Shown here: piece after piece, positions 37,269-48,588 of the stretch
Layout: each line of letters begins with the position of its first letter
Numbering within the stretch: position 1 is the first letter of the stretch
Source: Epichloe hybrida
Lineage: Eukaryota > Ascomycota > Sordariomycetes > Hypocreales > Clavicipitaceae
Length of the DNA stretch: 64,000 nt
Reading direction: 5' to 3'
Assembly (NCBI GenBank): GCA_019022495.1
Contig: JAFEKR010000081.1
Span: 1 to 64,000 of the forward strand
Program-made: the position numbers and the translations under genes
The notes under the pieces: generated by a model
Told to the model about the DNA's origin: nothing
The model's input: the letters and a program-made list of their open reading frames with translations, nothing else
Database searches by the model: none

Positions 37269-39871
37269 ATGGGCACGAAGCGGGTTTCGGCAGAATACCT
37301 GTCGACGGGGGCCAACAGACAGACTTCCGTCGCAGACTGGAGTGCATCTGGACTGCTGGCTTTTGGCGCTGATGCAAATATCGCATTATGGCGGCCTACT
37401 GTGGGTTTCTACCTTTCGTCACCTTGCTTGTGATGCGGTCATGTTCCAAGGCATGAACTAATTCGGAAAACATAGCTGTACCCTCCAAGGGGAGTCGAGA
37501 ACCTTCTGAGTGGACATAAGGAGACCGTCAAGGCGGTTTTATTCTTGCCCGAAGACACAAGGGATGATGCAAGCTACATTGTGTCTGGCTCCGACGACAA
37601 GACGCTCATTTTATGGAAGTCAGATCAAGAACGACGCCACTTTGAAGCCATCCAGACATCATCAGAGCACACCGGACCCGTGAATTGCGTTAGTAGTATA
37701 CGGATCGCTGGACCCCCCGCAAATTGGATCATTGCAACGGGGGCTGCAGATGCTACTCTCAAGATTTGGTCCTTCGAGAATGACCAACTACAGTTGCTTC
37801 AGTCCATCAAGACAACGCCAAAGTTCTTCCCATTGGCAATATCCCTCAGCATCATAGACGGTGATGTCCTCATTCTCGCGGCTGCTGGCACCCGTGAGAC
37901 GGTGCAGATTCTTACCGCCGATTTGATGGCGTCAACCATCGACTTCAGCGTACAGGCTACGCTTCACGGACACGAGGGCTGGGTTCGGTCCCTGAGCCTT
38001 ACGAGGGAATCAAACAGCAAAAACGGCGACTTGCTCTTAGCCTCGGCGAGTCAAGACAAGTACATCCGTATCTGGCGAGTTCACCAAGGGACAGAATTGC
38101 CTGCTCTCGCGGCATCCGGATCTGACCCTCTTAGCGGGGCTTTCTTGCCTGGGAAGTCCCCTTCCAACAAAGCCCATCGCCTGCGAGCCGCCGGCAAAGA
38201 CTTCTCCGTTACCTTTGAGGCGTTACTTCTGGGCCATGAAGACTGGATTTACAGCGCGAGGTGGCACACTCATGTCGACGGCAAGCTGCAGCTGCTTTCC
38301 TCATCTGCTGACAACTCTCTCGCCATCTGGGAAGCAGACCCAACATCTGGAATCTGGGTTAGTATGGCCCGACTGGGCGAAATTAGTAGAGAAAAAGGTG
38401 CGACAACGGCCACTGGGAGCACCGGCGGGTTTTGGACCGGCCTTTGGTCCTCCGACGGTAAGGCTGTCGCCTGTCTAGGGAGAACCGGAAGCTGGAGGCG
38501 CTGGGATTACGACTCGGATAAGGATAACTGGAAGCCTTGTGTAGCAATCACCGGCCATACAAAGGCCGTGACGGGCGTTGCGTGGTCGAAGAGCGGCGAC
38601 TACCTCCTGTCCACCAGCTCAGATCAGACATCTCGCCTGCACGCCAAATGGACGGCCACGAACTCCGGCACCTGGCATGAAATGTCGCGGCCTCAGATAC
38701 ATGGCTACGATCTGAACTGCATTGACTCACTTGGCGACACTCAGTTCGTCTCTGGCGCAGACGAAAAGCTCATGAGAGTCTTTAGTGAGCCAAAAGCTGT
38801 TGCCACGTTGCTGAAACAGTTAGCAGGGCTTGACAATAATAACGCGCACAACATGCCCGGTGCAGCCAACATGCCTGTTCTGGGCTTGTCAAACAAGGCC
38901 ATAGACACTGTCGACGATGACCAAGAGATCCAGCCCATCGATGATCGGGACCGAGAGGCCATGGACCCGGCCTCAATCGTGAAGAAGTCATATCTGGAAA
39001 TTGACCACCCTCCCTTTGAAGAGACGCTCTCCAGACATACGCTCTGGCCTGAAGTCGAGAAGCTGTACGGGCATGGCTACGAAATATCCTGTTTGGCAGC
39101 TAGTCATGACGGCAAGCTCGTTGCCAGTGCCTGCAAAGCCAGCTCCACAAACCATGCAGTCATTCGCCTCTTCGAAACGGAGAAATGGACAGAGATTAGA
39201 CCACCGCTCGTCGCGCACTCATTAACAGCCACGCGTCTGAGATTTTCCAGTGATGATCAGTATCTGCTGAGCGTGGGTCGTGATCGTCAGTGGGCCGTCT
39301 TTGAAAGAGACACAAGCGAGGATGCCATGTACACACTCCTTCAATCCGACCCCAAGGGTCACAGCAGAATGATCCTTGATGCTGCCTGGGCGCCGTGCAA
39401 GCCCCCGTTGTTCGCCACCGCCGGCAGAGACAAGCAAATGCGGCTGTGGTTGTCCACGGCATCCGAAGACGGCAAGCTGCACTTTTCTCAATCCACGGCC
39501 TTTCCTTGCTCGGAACCGGTTACAGCCGTTGATTTCCTCCCCGTTGATGTGAATGGAAGCTTCGTCCTCGCAGTTGGCACCGAGGCTGGCAAGATAAGCA
39601 TATGCCTGGTTCATGCGGACGGTACCAATATCACAGAGTTGCAATCCCAGGCCGGGTACGTATTGATCCCAAATGAAACCCCTTCTTCCTATGAAAACAT
39701 GGTTATTTAACAGAAATCCGCAGATTGAGCCTGTCCAAGACCGTTCTGCAGCTGGCATGGAGACCGATCAAGAGGGCCGATGCATCCACGACTTGTACAC
39801 TCGCTGTGGCTGGTGCCGATAGTTCCCTGAGACTATTTTCTTTCGACGAATCATATCTGCGAGCAAACTAG
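37269..39871 (+). CDS. ELP2: Elongator complex subunit 2 (WD40 protein)
   Basis: Scaffold of the Elongator complex, which makes cm5U-type modifications of wobble uridine in tRNA. Exons 37269-37400, 37476-39655 and 39724-39871; introns 75 bp (GTGGGT...CATAG) and 68 bp (GTACGT...CCGCAG); 819 aa. Exon 1 encodes EYLSTGANRQTSVADW and LLAFGADANIALWRPT, the conserved first blade, missed if only the long frame is read. Two WD40 propellers follow, with repeats such as GHKETVKAVLFLPE, GHEGWVRSLSL, GHEDWIYSARWH, GHTKAVTGVAWS, GYEISCLAASHDGKLVAS and GHSRMILDAAWAP. Exon 3 supplies the last blade (LSLSKTVLQLAWRP, SSLRLFSFDE). The acceptor at 39723 rather than the nearer AACAG at 39713 keeps the family frame. 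Length is normal and the gene intact. Confidence 0.95.
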
Positions 39872-40833
39872 CTAGACTCGGAATGAATCGGTGTTGCCTT
39901 GTTTCCCTGTGAGATGCGTATACTTAGCTTGGCCTTCTTCTTGTCCTAGAAACGTCCAACGATGTGAGGAGAAGACATGGAGGTGTACTCTTGATGCTGT
40001 GAAAGCAGAAGGCATTCGATATGACTTGGTGCCAAAGGCAATGGGCGCCGAACGTTCAACGGGAACCCCGACCAGCCCTTTGATACCATGATCCAAGGAC
40101 AGTGCTGTCTCTTTTTTTTTTTTTATGCCGTTCCTAGTTGGAGTCGACCCCCCTTCAGCGCCACCATCACATCGAGCCTGGATAGAATGATGGAGTTGCC
40201 ACAACTGGTTCCCAAGATCAACAAGTGGAGTAGACTTAGTCTCCTAGGCCTTCTGTGCATTTGTATCTCCAAGCAGCTACTTGTTAATTGAAAGAACCAA
40301 AATTGATGCTTCTCGTACCTACATCCCACGTCTCCATCTCAAAATACTTGCGTCCGAGACTTCTCCGCCACATTGATGCGGCAAACGACGATTAATTTCC
40401 CGACGGAGATATCGCCACGGGGACCGGTAGAGCTATCCCACTGCTGAAACTACCAGTATCAATTTGAGACTCCTGGTCTGTCCCTCCACTGGACAAGGCC
40501 CATTTCATCAACCACGCACCCGTCGGAAAGGCAATGCTCTCCACGTCACCACCACCAACAGCAGTAAAGATCAAAGACCCTCGCTTCTATTACATATTCC
40601 ATGTCCCCAATGCACATAGACTATCAAGTAAGTATCCCAGCCACCCCTCGCGATTCCAGCCCAGAACCGAAAAAAAAAAAAAGAAAAAAAAAAGAAATCG
40701 AAATGCCAATATCGAAAAGACAAACGCTCTTCTGCCACCCACCATCATCAGAAGTGGGCAACAATGTATCTCCATCACAGATCCCAAACCACCACGTCTC
40801 ATTCGTCTCGTCTCAACGAGTCAATCGCCCCCT
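39872..40833. other. Convergent intergenic region ELP2 / SPT small-subunit gene
   Basis: 962 bp between convergent genes, presumably two 3' UTRs. It includes T11 near 40112 and a broken A-rich run near 40670-40691. No gene recognised. Confidence 0.4.
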
Positions 40834-41358
40834 TCACAGCTCCTTCTCAACGGTCCTGACGACAGCCTCCGTGATGGTCTCTGCAGTAGGCACCACGGCC
40901 ACCGCGCTCGCCGAAACCTCCTTGACGGCTTCTCTCGCCGAAGCAGCGACGTTGATGTGCTCCCCCTGGATGTAGTACCACGCTCGGCCGGCCAGGACGG
41001 TAACGTGGTGCGGGAGGTAGAGGACCGCGGCGATAAAAGTCATGCTGATGAGAAGGAAGAGGACGGAATCTGAAAGAGACCGCGTTAGCAAAAGAGGAGG
41101 ATCGCGATGTGACAGCGACGAAAAAGAGATGAAACTTCTTGGCGGACACGAGGAACGACGAAAGAGAGGGGTGGGGGAGGGGGGGAGTTATTTCCATCGT
41201 CGGGGTATAGAGAAAAAAAAAAATTGATCTCGGCGTGGAACGGCGCACATACAAATGACTGACTTCTCCCATGATCGGAACATGTTCAGCGCAAACGTGA
41301 CCTCAAAGGTATACTGCTTCTGGCGAAGCCATCGTCGGTAATCCGCAGCCATGGACAT
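40834..41358 (-). CDS. Serine palmitoyltransferase small-subunit-like membrane protein
   Basis: ER membrane activator of serine palmitoyltransferase, the first step of sphingolipid synthesis (ssSPT family, PF11779-type). Exons 41253-41358 and 40834-41069 join in phase 1 across a 183-bp intron (GTATGT...TTTCAG) to give 113 aa. The family core appears only when spliced: RQKQYTFEVTFALNM, FRSWEKSVIYSVLFLL, then ISMTFIAAVLYLPHH with RAWYYIQGE. This matches the human pattern of Y-x-EVT-like helix, E-x-WE-x-x, a membrane span and a YxPxH-like exit. One clear membrane span (about residues 35-55). The C-terminal ~45 residues are an Ala/Val/Glu-rich helix (SAREAVKEVSASAVAVV) beyond the human length. 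The start is the first ATG of MSMAADYRRW; an upstream exon is possible. The intron holds an A-rich run. Confidence 0.78.
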
Positions 41359-41882
41359 GTCGGGGAGACTCGGGGACTCGGTTTTTGAAGGTAAATTGTA
41401 CTTGTCGTCTGGAACGAGACAGGGCAGGCACAAGAGGCGCTTCAACAGGCGAGGAAATTTAAAAAAAAAAAAAAAAAAGTCGAATTGTGACGCTGTAACT
41501 GGGTTGGAAACAGGTTTGCAAGATGTTTTGGAGTCGGCCGAGGTCAACGCAACTTGTTGGTGACTTACGAGTCGCTGGATTGTTCAAGTGCCAAAAGCCG
41601 AAGATAAGCCCACCCCATTGCGGAGTCGGGCCCAGCGCGCGGGCCCTCGGAGCGGCGGCTCCACGGTTATCTCCATGTCACTCTAAGAACCAGTGAACGT
41701 GGTAGCGTCTGATTCGTGTCAACTTGTTAACCGAGCAGAGAGTTCCCGGAAGTTGACATAATTCAGTTGTCCACGCCATCCTCGGACCTCGAATTGTCCC
41801 CGTAGTACAACGAGAAGAATCTCCACGCGAACCCCTCGAATTGATTTCCCCAAGGACCTATTCTACCTACTTTACGTTGGCA
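41359..41882. promoter_or_regulatory. Divergent promoter region
   Basis: 524 bp between the divergent starts of the SPT small-subunit-like gene (-) and the mitochondrial GGQ protein gene (+). It contains an A18 run near 41460-41478 and a G/C-rich block near 41628-41660. No TATA element stands out. Confidence 0.45.
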
Positions 41883-42568
41883 ATGCATCGTTTTCTACCC
41901 CCTACACGGCCTACATGCCGTTGCATACACAACGCGAGCCTCCTCCCTGCCAAGAGACCGTTCACATGCCTCCCGGCCATTTTCAAAAACCTTCCTGCTC
42001 GCCCCAAACCTCCACCAGATTCGGAAATCGAAGAATCTTTCCTGAAGGGGAGTGGTCCAGGCGGGCAGAAGATTGTAAGTTGGGAAAAACACAGAGTTAC
42101 TCTACTCGACTCTGCGTACTCCGGGCAGGAAGAATGGATCGGTTTTCAAACAGTGTACTGACTATCCATCAATTGCAAAAGAACAAAACCAACTCGGCCG
42201 TTCAGTTGAAGCACCTTCCCACAGGAATAGTCGTCAAGTCGCAAGCCACCCGATCGCGAAGCCAGAATCGAAAACAAGCCCGTGAGCTACTTGCCCAAAA
42301 AGTCGACAATCTGCTCCATGGCGAACACAGTCGATCTTCGATAGTTGGAGAGGTGAAACGAAAAAAGGCGGCTAGCGCCTCGAAAAAGAGTCGCCGAAAG
42401 TACCGGCAGCTGGAGGAAGACAGGGCTGCCGCCACGACGCCCCGAGCCCAGGAATCAGCCGCGCTGATACAAGACGAGACTATAGAGAGATGCGCGCGCG
42501 ATGCGCTTAGCACAGATGCCCCAAGATTACAGGTAGAGCCAGATATAATACGCGACAGTATCAAATGA
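41883..42568 (+). CDS. Mitochondrial peptide-chain release factor-like (GGQ) protein
   Basis: Class-I release-factor domain protein without codon-recognition domains, of the yeast Rso55/Pth4 and human C12orf65 type, which hydrolyses peptidyl-tRNA on stalled mitochondrial ribosomes. Exons 41883-42074 and 42182-42568 (intron 107 bp, GTAAGT...AAAAG) give 192 aa. Residues 1-40 are Arg/Pro-rich without acidic residues, a likely mitochondrial presequence. The catalytic loop GSGPGGQKINKTNSAVQL has GGQ at 60-62 and spans the splice junction. SQATRSRSQNRKQARELL is the conserved RF motif. A strongly basic tail (KRKKAASASKKSRRKYRQLEE) fits rRNA binding. The role is family knowledge; the GGQ is directly seen. 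Confidence 0.9.
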
Positions 42569-43050
42569 TGCTGTTTTGGTCGCACTGTCCCTACGGTGAA
42601 TGTCTTGTCTCATCGTGCGTCACAATTACCGTCAGTCACCATGACATCCAGGGGGGGGGGTTTACCAGATGGCGTCGTTACATTGATCCATTTGAACGAG
42701 TCTAGAACGGAAAGCAAAATAAAAGTATTTGGTTTTTGTCAACCTGATGTCTTCCCCTTAGCCCCGTATCATCCATCCGGTTATAACACACAGCCCATTG
42801 CTTCCCCTTGGAGAAAACAGACGGCCCGCCTCCATAATCCTATCAAAAACTTTTCGTAAATATGACACCTGACTGAGATGCTTGCGAGGCCGAGTGGGCT
42901 CCGTATCGGCCGCCACCTCCATGATCTCGGCGTGAGTTGGTGAAAGGTGGAAAGCTTCGGTTCTGATGCAGCGTCGCTGTAATATTTTTAGCATATTTAC
43001 TCAACTAAGTCAGAGCCGCAGCTTTCATCAGGTTCTATTGAATTCATACC
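42569..43050. other. Convergent 3' intergenic region
   Basis: 482 bp between the convergent GGQ-protein and actin genes, carrying both 3' UTRs. A G10 run lies near 42651-42660. No gene seen. Confidence 0.45.
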
Positions 43051-44805
43051 TTAGAAGCACTTGCGGTGGACAATTGAGGGACCGCTCTCGTCGTATTCCT
43101 GCTTGGAGATCCACATTTGCTGGAAAGTAGACAGAGAAGCCAGAATAGAACCACCGATCCAGACAGAGTACTTTCGCTCGGGAGGAGCAATAATCTTGAC
43201 CTTCATGGAAGAAGGGGCGAGGGCAGTGATCTCCTTCTGCATACGGTCGGAGAGACCAGGATACATGGTGGTACCACCAGACTGCAGAGTTATCAGCACA
43301 CATCCCAGAGTGAAATCGTTTCCATCGCAAAAAAAAACAAGACGTACCATGACAATGTTGCCGTACAGGTCCTTACGGACATCGACATCACACTTCATGA
43401 CAGAGTTGAAGGTGGTGATGTGGATACCGCCAGACTCAAGACCCAGGACAGAGGGCTGGAACAAGGCCTCGGGGGCACGGAATCGCTCGTTGCCGATGGT
43501 GATGACCTGCCCGTCAGGAAGTTCGTAAGACTTCTCAAGGCTGGAGCTCTGTGAAGCAGTCTGAATCTCCTGCTCGAAGTCGAGGGCGACGTAACAAAGC
43601 TTCTCCTTGATGTCACGAACAATTTCACGCTCGGCGGTAGTAGAGAAAGCATAGCCGCGCTCGGCCAAGATCTTCATCAGGTAGTCAGTGAGGTCACGGC
43701 CAGCCATGTCAACACGAGCAATAGCGTGAGGAAGAGCGAAACCCTCGTAGATGGGTACGACGTGAGTGACACCATCACCGGAGTCGAGAACGATACCGGT
43801 TGTGCGACCGGAAGCGTACAGAGACAGGACAGCCTGGATAGAGACGTAGAAAGCGGGAGCGTTGAAGGTCTCGAAAACGATCTGGGTCATCTTCTCACGG
43901 TTGGACTTCGGGTTGATGGGGGCCTCAGTGAGCAAGACAGGGTGCTCCTCAGGAGCCACACGCAGCTCGTTGTAGAAGGTGTGGTGCCAGATCTTCTCCA
44001 TGTCATCCCAGTTGGTGACGACACCGTGCTCGATAGGGTATCGCAGGGTGAGAATACCACGCTTGGACTGGGCCTCATCACCGACATAGGAGTCCTTCTG
44101 ACCCATACCAATCATGATACTGCCAAACATTGTCAGAATGGTGTTTGAATTTCCTAACACATCTGAGCTCGCGCGCAAGCGCAGCCAGTCAGGTGGCGCG
44201 AGGCCCAGGCCAACTTTTCTAGTTTCCTAGCCAATCGCGCGGAAAGACTTACCCTTGATGACGGGGACGGCCGACGATGGAGGCTATCGCGAAATGTCAG
44301 CATTTTTGTTATATTTAATGATAAGGATGACGGTGTGCATATTTGCCAGCCAGTCCTCTCACTAAGAGCTACACGTAGTCTATCGGGGGGAGCTGAGAGG
44401 AAGGAAGTGGGGTTACTCACGGAAAACAGCTCGGGGAGCGTCATCTCCGGCGAAACCAGCCTTGCACATGCCCGAACTACCAGCGAGTTAGTGATATGCG
44501 TCTTTGTAAAAGGGTGTTGTCCATCATCTACAGATGCCACAGGAAGCATTCTGCCTCGTCTGTTGTTGCTCGACACGTTGCGTGGGTCTACGCAGTGCCC
44601 ATGTTCGAGAGGTCGGTGAGAGAGAGCGGGGGTTGCGACAGGACAAAGCTTACCCATTGTCGATGACGAGAGCGGCAACTTCTTCTGTGCGTTGAAGGAA
44701 CGTTAGTGATGAGTATCAATGCGATGGAAGCAGCCTTTTGATGATGCTTGGACAAGGTTGCACATCAAGGCTGAGGATTAGTAGATGTAGGAACATACCC
44801 TCCAT
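43051..44805 (-). CDS. ACT1: Actin
   Basis: Conventional cytoskeletal actin, 375 aa. Six coding exons: 44799-44805, 44654-44684, 44476... to 44421, 44253-44283, 43348-44119 and 43051-43281; the sum is 1128 nt including stop. The first exon is only seven bases (ATG GAG G). The N-terminus [31 protein letters not shown] is rebuilt only by splicing. Other landmarks: IVGRPRHQG with the His73-equivalent, [31 protein letters not shown], and the C-terminus [11 protein letters not shown]. Introns cluster at the 5' end, as usual in fungal actin genes; the last intron (43282-43347) is 66 bp and happens to keep the frame open, so it can be missed. No damage visible. Confidence 0.97.
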
Positions 44806-45350
44806 GGTTGCTGATTAAAGTAGAAGACTGTTTGACGAAAGAAAGCGTAACGGTTTAGTACAATATACACCAGCGCGAAGGTGTGAAAGGGTATGGGTGT
44901 AGCTCACGAGATAAAAAAAGTGTTTGAAAGTTACGGAGCAAGTGTTGAGGAAGAGTCGGAAGGAGACTCGGGGTATTTGGTCGTTAGGGGGGGGGGGTGA
45001 TGTTGAAGAAGGAGGAAGAGTGGAGGGGAGAAAGGAGGGAACTTGCAAGTGAACCAGGGCCAGGTCAAATGGTATCCCCGCAGGCCCAAGTCTCCAGGTG
45101 CCAACAGACCAGCCAGCAGCGAACACGAAAAATGGGCGAAGAGGCCAGGCTTGCCAGCCAGCCACGTCCCCTGTCGAAACACCAAAAAAAAAAAAACACC
45201 AACACCAACAAGCTCTGTCTGCGCTGCGCTGGACTGTGTGGCTGGCCCGTGGAAAAAAAAAAAAAAACTGTGGCGGCGATGGGCGACGGAGCGGGGCCAG
45301 ACAGAGACGAACAGCCCCTGGGCGCCCCGGCTTGCCGCTATAACGGGCCA
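44806..45350 (-). promoter_or_regulatory. Actin promoter and 5' UTR with probable 5'-UTR intron
   Basis: Read on the minus strand, a long pyrimidine-rich tract (45030-44985, ending in C10) precedes the leader, typical of strongly expressed fungal genes. A probable leader intron spans 44828-44907: donor GTGAGC, a TACTAAAC branch-like site, and acceptor AAACAG, 23 bases before the ATG. Two A/T homopolymers (45184 and 45255 regions) lie further upstream. Confidence 0.55.
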
Positions 45351-45913
45351 TGATTGGCTTGTATCGGGTTAGGTGCTAGGTGCACGCCAGAGGGATGGGG
45401 CCGCTTATCGTTCGTCGCCATCGTTCGTCGCCATCGCCGTCGTCACCAGCCAGCTGTCCTTGTAATTCTTGGCGTCTATTTCGTAGCCTTGCATCGAGCC
45501 CCGATGTGAGGAGACAGTTCCAGCAGCTCTATCTTTCGTGGTGGCCTGCTTGGCACAATCCATTGGGTGGCTGCCTGACACCTGTTGTGCAATCATGGAT
45601 GCCTTGGACGGGTCTACGAATGTATTTCGCGGGTTGCTAAGCCAAAAACGATGCGTCTTCTTCGATCCACAGCCATCGGCACCGTTTGCCGTTTGGAAAG
45701 GAACGGTGCATATTGCTGACGAGCATCATTCCTGCAACACCCGTCTTACCCTAATCGCTAGTATCGTGTGCTCCATGGCCCGTGGGGACGCAATCGAAAG
45801 ATTGGCCCCGGGTTTTCATTAAGCTTGACTTTGATCTGGGTGCCTGGACATGGACACCGCCAATGACGCTTATAGGCAGTGAGATGGGGGTTGAGGACTC
45901 GATCTCATGGGGA

Positions 45914-45972
45914 AGAAGAACGAAGAACGAAGAAAGAAGAAAGAAGGAAGAAGAAAGAAGAAAGAAGAAACC
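45914..45972 (+). repeat. GA-rich polypurine tract
   Basis: About 59 bases of almost pure purine built from GAAGAA/AGAAAGAA units with two C interruptions. Intergenic; a candidate for triplex or nucleosome-free structure. Confidence 0.7.
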
Positions 45973-46062
45973 AAAAAGGGTGCTCTGGGCACATTCTCAT
46001 CTACGTATCTACCTTCAAGGTCGACATATTGATCTAGTATTCATCGGCGGGTTTTCTGTGTG

Positions 46063-46790
46063 TTAGAGTGTGGTGGCCTCAGCCATCAATCCAATCTTCT
46101 CGTCCGTGACTTCCTTGTGGTCTAATTTCCTCTTGGCAGAGTCATTGATGATGACTTGTACCAAACCCAAATTCGCGGTTGATCTCTTCCATTCGCTCAA
46201 AATCTGCTTGCGCGGTGCCTTCAGAACCAAACACAACGTCCTATATTTCCAATCAGCGGCCGGCGTCTCTCAGTGTTTCCACCAAGAATTCGGTGGCGTA
46301 CCATTTCTTCCAATATGAGCCGCTTCGTTTCTGGCACAAAGAACCAGGTATCACAGACAAGCTGCCGACTCCCATTCCACTAGGTACTCACCTAGGTCAA
46401 CAACTGTCGTTGCGAATATTCTCGGACGGTTTGGTTTCCTTGCGTGATGAAGCGACCCGCTAAGATGGCTTGATATCCGGCCGTAATGGCAGTGGCTTGG
46501 ATAACAACTCCTGTGACAAGAGCCAAAGGACGGCTGGCTCCCGTGCGTGCCTTGCGTCTATGGAGTGCGAGGGGTGCAAAAGGTGACAAACAGTTGGTGT
46601 AATCATAGTCGGTAGATTTCTTGCGATTAAGTCCGATCCATCTATCCATGGAGACATTGTATTTCCTTGCCTCCCCAGTGCCTACATTGAACACTACCGT
46701 TTCCATTGCTCCGTTTGCCGTAAACGGTACTGACTTCCATACGTTCCGCAAGAGCAGCAAGCGCACTAGTCCAGACGTGGTCTTCGTCAC
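46063..46790 (-). other. Coding-like, frame-broken segment (possible gene remnant)
   Basis: A minus-strand frame ending at 46063 encodes about 65 residues of strongly protein-like composition (ADWKYRTLCLVLKAPRKQIL, SEWKRSTANLGLVQVIIND, KLDHKEVTDEKIGLMAEA) but has a stop directly upstream. The preceding frame (SYWKKWYATEFLVETLRDAG) runs into the same point in a different phase. Further left a GTGAGT...TGCCAG pair at about 46391-46330 could be an intron, and a 132-codon frame (46392-46790) lies beyond it. I do not recognise the family. It may be a decayed gene or a multi-exon gene I cannot resolve. Confidence 0.3.
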
Positions 46791-47673
46791 GGGTGTTCCG
46801 CGCTCGCCTCCGATGTCACGGCTAGCCCAAAAATCACAGCTCAGGCCACCACGATTTTCAGTCTTGGCTTATCTTTGAAATGGGCGTAAAAAAAAAAAGG
46901 AGAGGGGTGGGGGAGTCGTCAGCTTTGCTGGCAGAGACGACGACAACACGTGCGCGATGACGTGCACTGACAATCAGCAACGGGCGTTCAATTCATCTGC
47001 CTACTGATGTGCCATGGATTGCTGAGACTTATTCCATGAGACCTGACACTCCGTACAGGTACACACGATTCAGACTTGAAACGCTATTAGGACAGTCATG
47101 CAGTAGGTAGATGGGATCCAATAGTGTACACCACTGTAGCTGGCAGAGATTGTTGCTGTGGCATGGAGGGGCAACCGCGGGGTAATTTTTGCCCTCCTTG
47201 TTCTGCATCAACTCAGCTTCGTAGAGTTTTGCCATGCTGCGCAGCGGGAGTAATAACAAGACTGCGAGGTCTACGCATTATGCCATGTTTAACACTGGAC
47301 TTGGCGTAACAGAATGCCTATAGTCCATTCTTCATCACCAGAGCAAATCTTGCTCACGACCACCATGCCTTGCTTCCGTGCCGCAGAAACCACCATGAAG
47401 CAAGCAACCAGACAATTCAATCTCGTGGACCAGAAAATCTGTGGGATCCACTAGTCCCCACTCAGACTAGCGTACCTTATGAATCTTCCAGAATGGACAT
47501 CATGCTTCCATCCAAGGGGAGAGGAGATACAGCTTTAGTAAAAAAATAAGAAAAAAAGACACAACCGAATTCACACATCCGACCATTCTTCATTCTGACA
47601 ACACTCACACACGTACTCGATTTCTTCAAACACAGAAGAGGAAGAAGGAAAAAAAACCCCCCGCCAGCCCATC

Positions 47674-48297
47674 ATGGCCTCGGACAAACGCCTCAACGAC
47701 CTCCTCAAATGGTCCATCGAAAACAGCGACGTCACGCGCGACGATCCCTCCGCCGCCGCCTCCAACCCGACCCAGCTCACGCCCGAGCTGATCGCGGCGC
47801 TCATGGGCGGCCCATCCGATGCCGAACTCATGAAGGCAGCCATGGACATCATCGCGGCGCCGGCGTCGGAGGCCGATCTGGAGAGCAAGCTAGTCGCCTT
47901 TGACAACTTCGAGCAGCTGATCGAGTCGCTGGACAACGCCAACAACATTGCCGACCTGGGCCTCTGGACGCCGCTGCTGGAGCAGCTCGGCCACGAGGAG
48001 CCCGAGCTGCGCAAGATGGCGGCGTGGTGCATCGGCACGGCGGTGCAGAACAACGAGAAGACGCAGGAGAGGCTGTACGCCATGGGGGGCGTGAAGCAGC
48101 TCGTGGGAATGGCGACGGCGGCGGCGGAGAAGGAGGACGTGAGGAGGAAGGCCGTGTATGCGCTGAGCTCGGCGTGTAGGAATTATCAGCCCGCGATGGA
48201 TGCGTGCGTTGAGGAGCTGCAGACGGGCAACAAGGTTGATGCGGCGGATATGGAGGCTGTGGATGTGATTATGAATGGGTTGAGGGAAAAGATTTAG
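47674..48297 (+). CDS. FES1: Hsp70 nucleotide exchange factor Fes1
   Basis: Cytosolic armadillo-type exchange factor (HspBP1 family) that releases ADP from Hsp70 and aids degradation of misfolded proteins. Single exon, 207 aa, close to the usual fungal length. The N-terminus [18 protein letters not shown] is the family signature. Armadillo-like helices follow: [60 protein letters not shown], and [19 protein letters not shown]. Codon usage is strongly GC-ending, unlike its flanks, as expected for an abundant protein. Intact. Confidence 0.95.
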   Translation: MASDKRLNDLLKWSIENSDVTRDDPSAAASNPTQLTPELIAALMGGPSDAELMKAAMDIIAAPASEADLESKLVAFDNFEQLIESLDNANNIADLGLWTPLLEQLGHEEPELRKMAAWCIGTAVQNNEKTQERLYAMGGVKQLVGMATAAAEKEDVRRKAVYALSSACRNYQPAMDACVEELQTGNKVDAADMEAVDVIMNGLREKI

Positions 48298-48588
48298 GGC
48301 GGTGTGCAAAGGCTCTGGTTTCGATTGCGCGGTAGAGTATGGTCAAAATTGGCATTGGGAAGGGAGTTTCGGGCGTTTTGGTTTTGAAGGATGTGAAAGT
48401 CGTCAACTTGGCATGAGTTGGGTGACGACGGGATCTACAAATGGTCTGCTTTGCTGACCTCTTTTTTTTTTATGACACAAATGTTATAAACATGCCTATG
48501 CTAGATGTTCATCTTCTTCTCTTGCGCAAAATGATGATACATGCTTTTGTCTTGGGTGATCTCCTAGGGCCCGATGAACTCGGAGTTG
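48298..48588. terminator. Convergent 3' region of FES1 and MRPL7
   Basis: 291 bp between converging stops. An ATTTATAACATTTG-like A/T-rich section and a T10 run (about 48461-48470) suggest the poly(A) region. No gene seen. Confidence 0.4.

Larger units (their letters stand above)
45351..47673. other. Intergenic region between actin and FES1
   Basis: 2.3 kb without a recognised intact gene. It contains a purine-only tract (45914-45972), a coding-like fragment on the minus strand (46063-46350, listed separately) and the FES1 promoter at the right, with ACCTTATGAATC and A/C-rich leader sequence just before the ATG. Confidence 0.4.
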
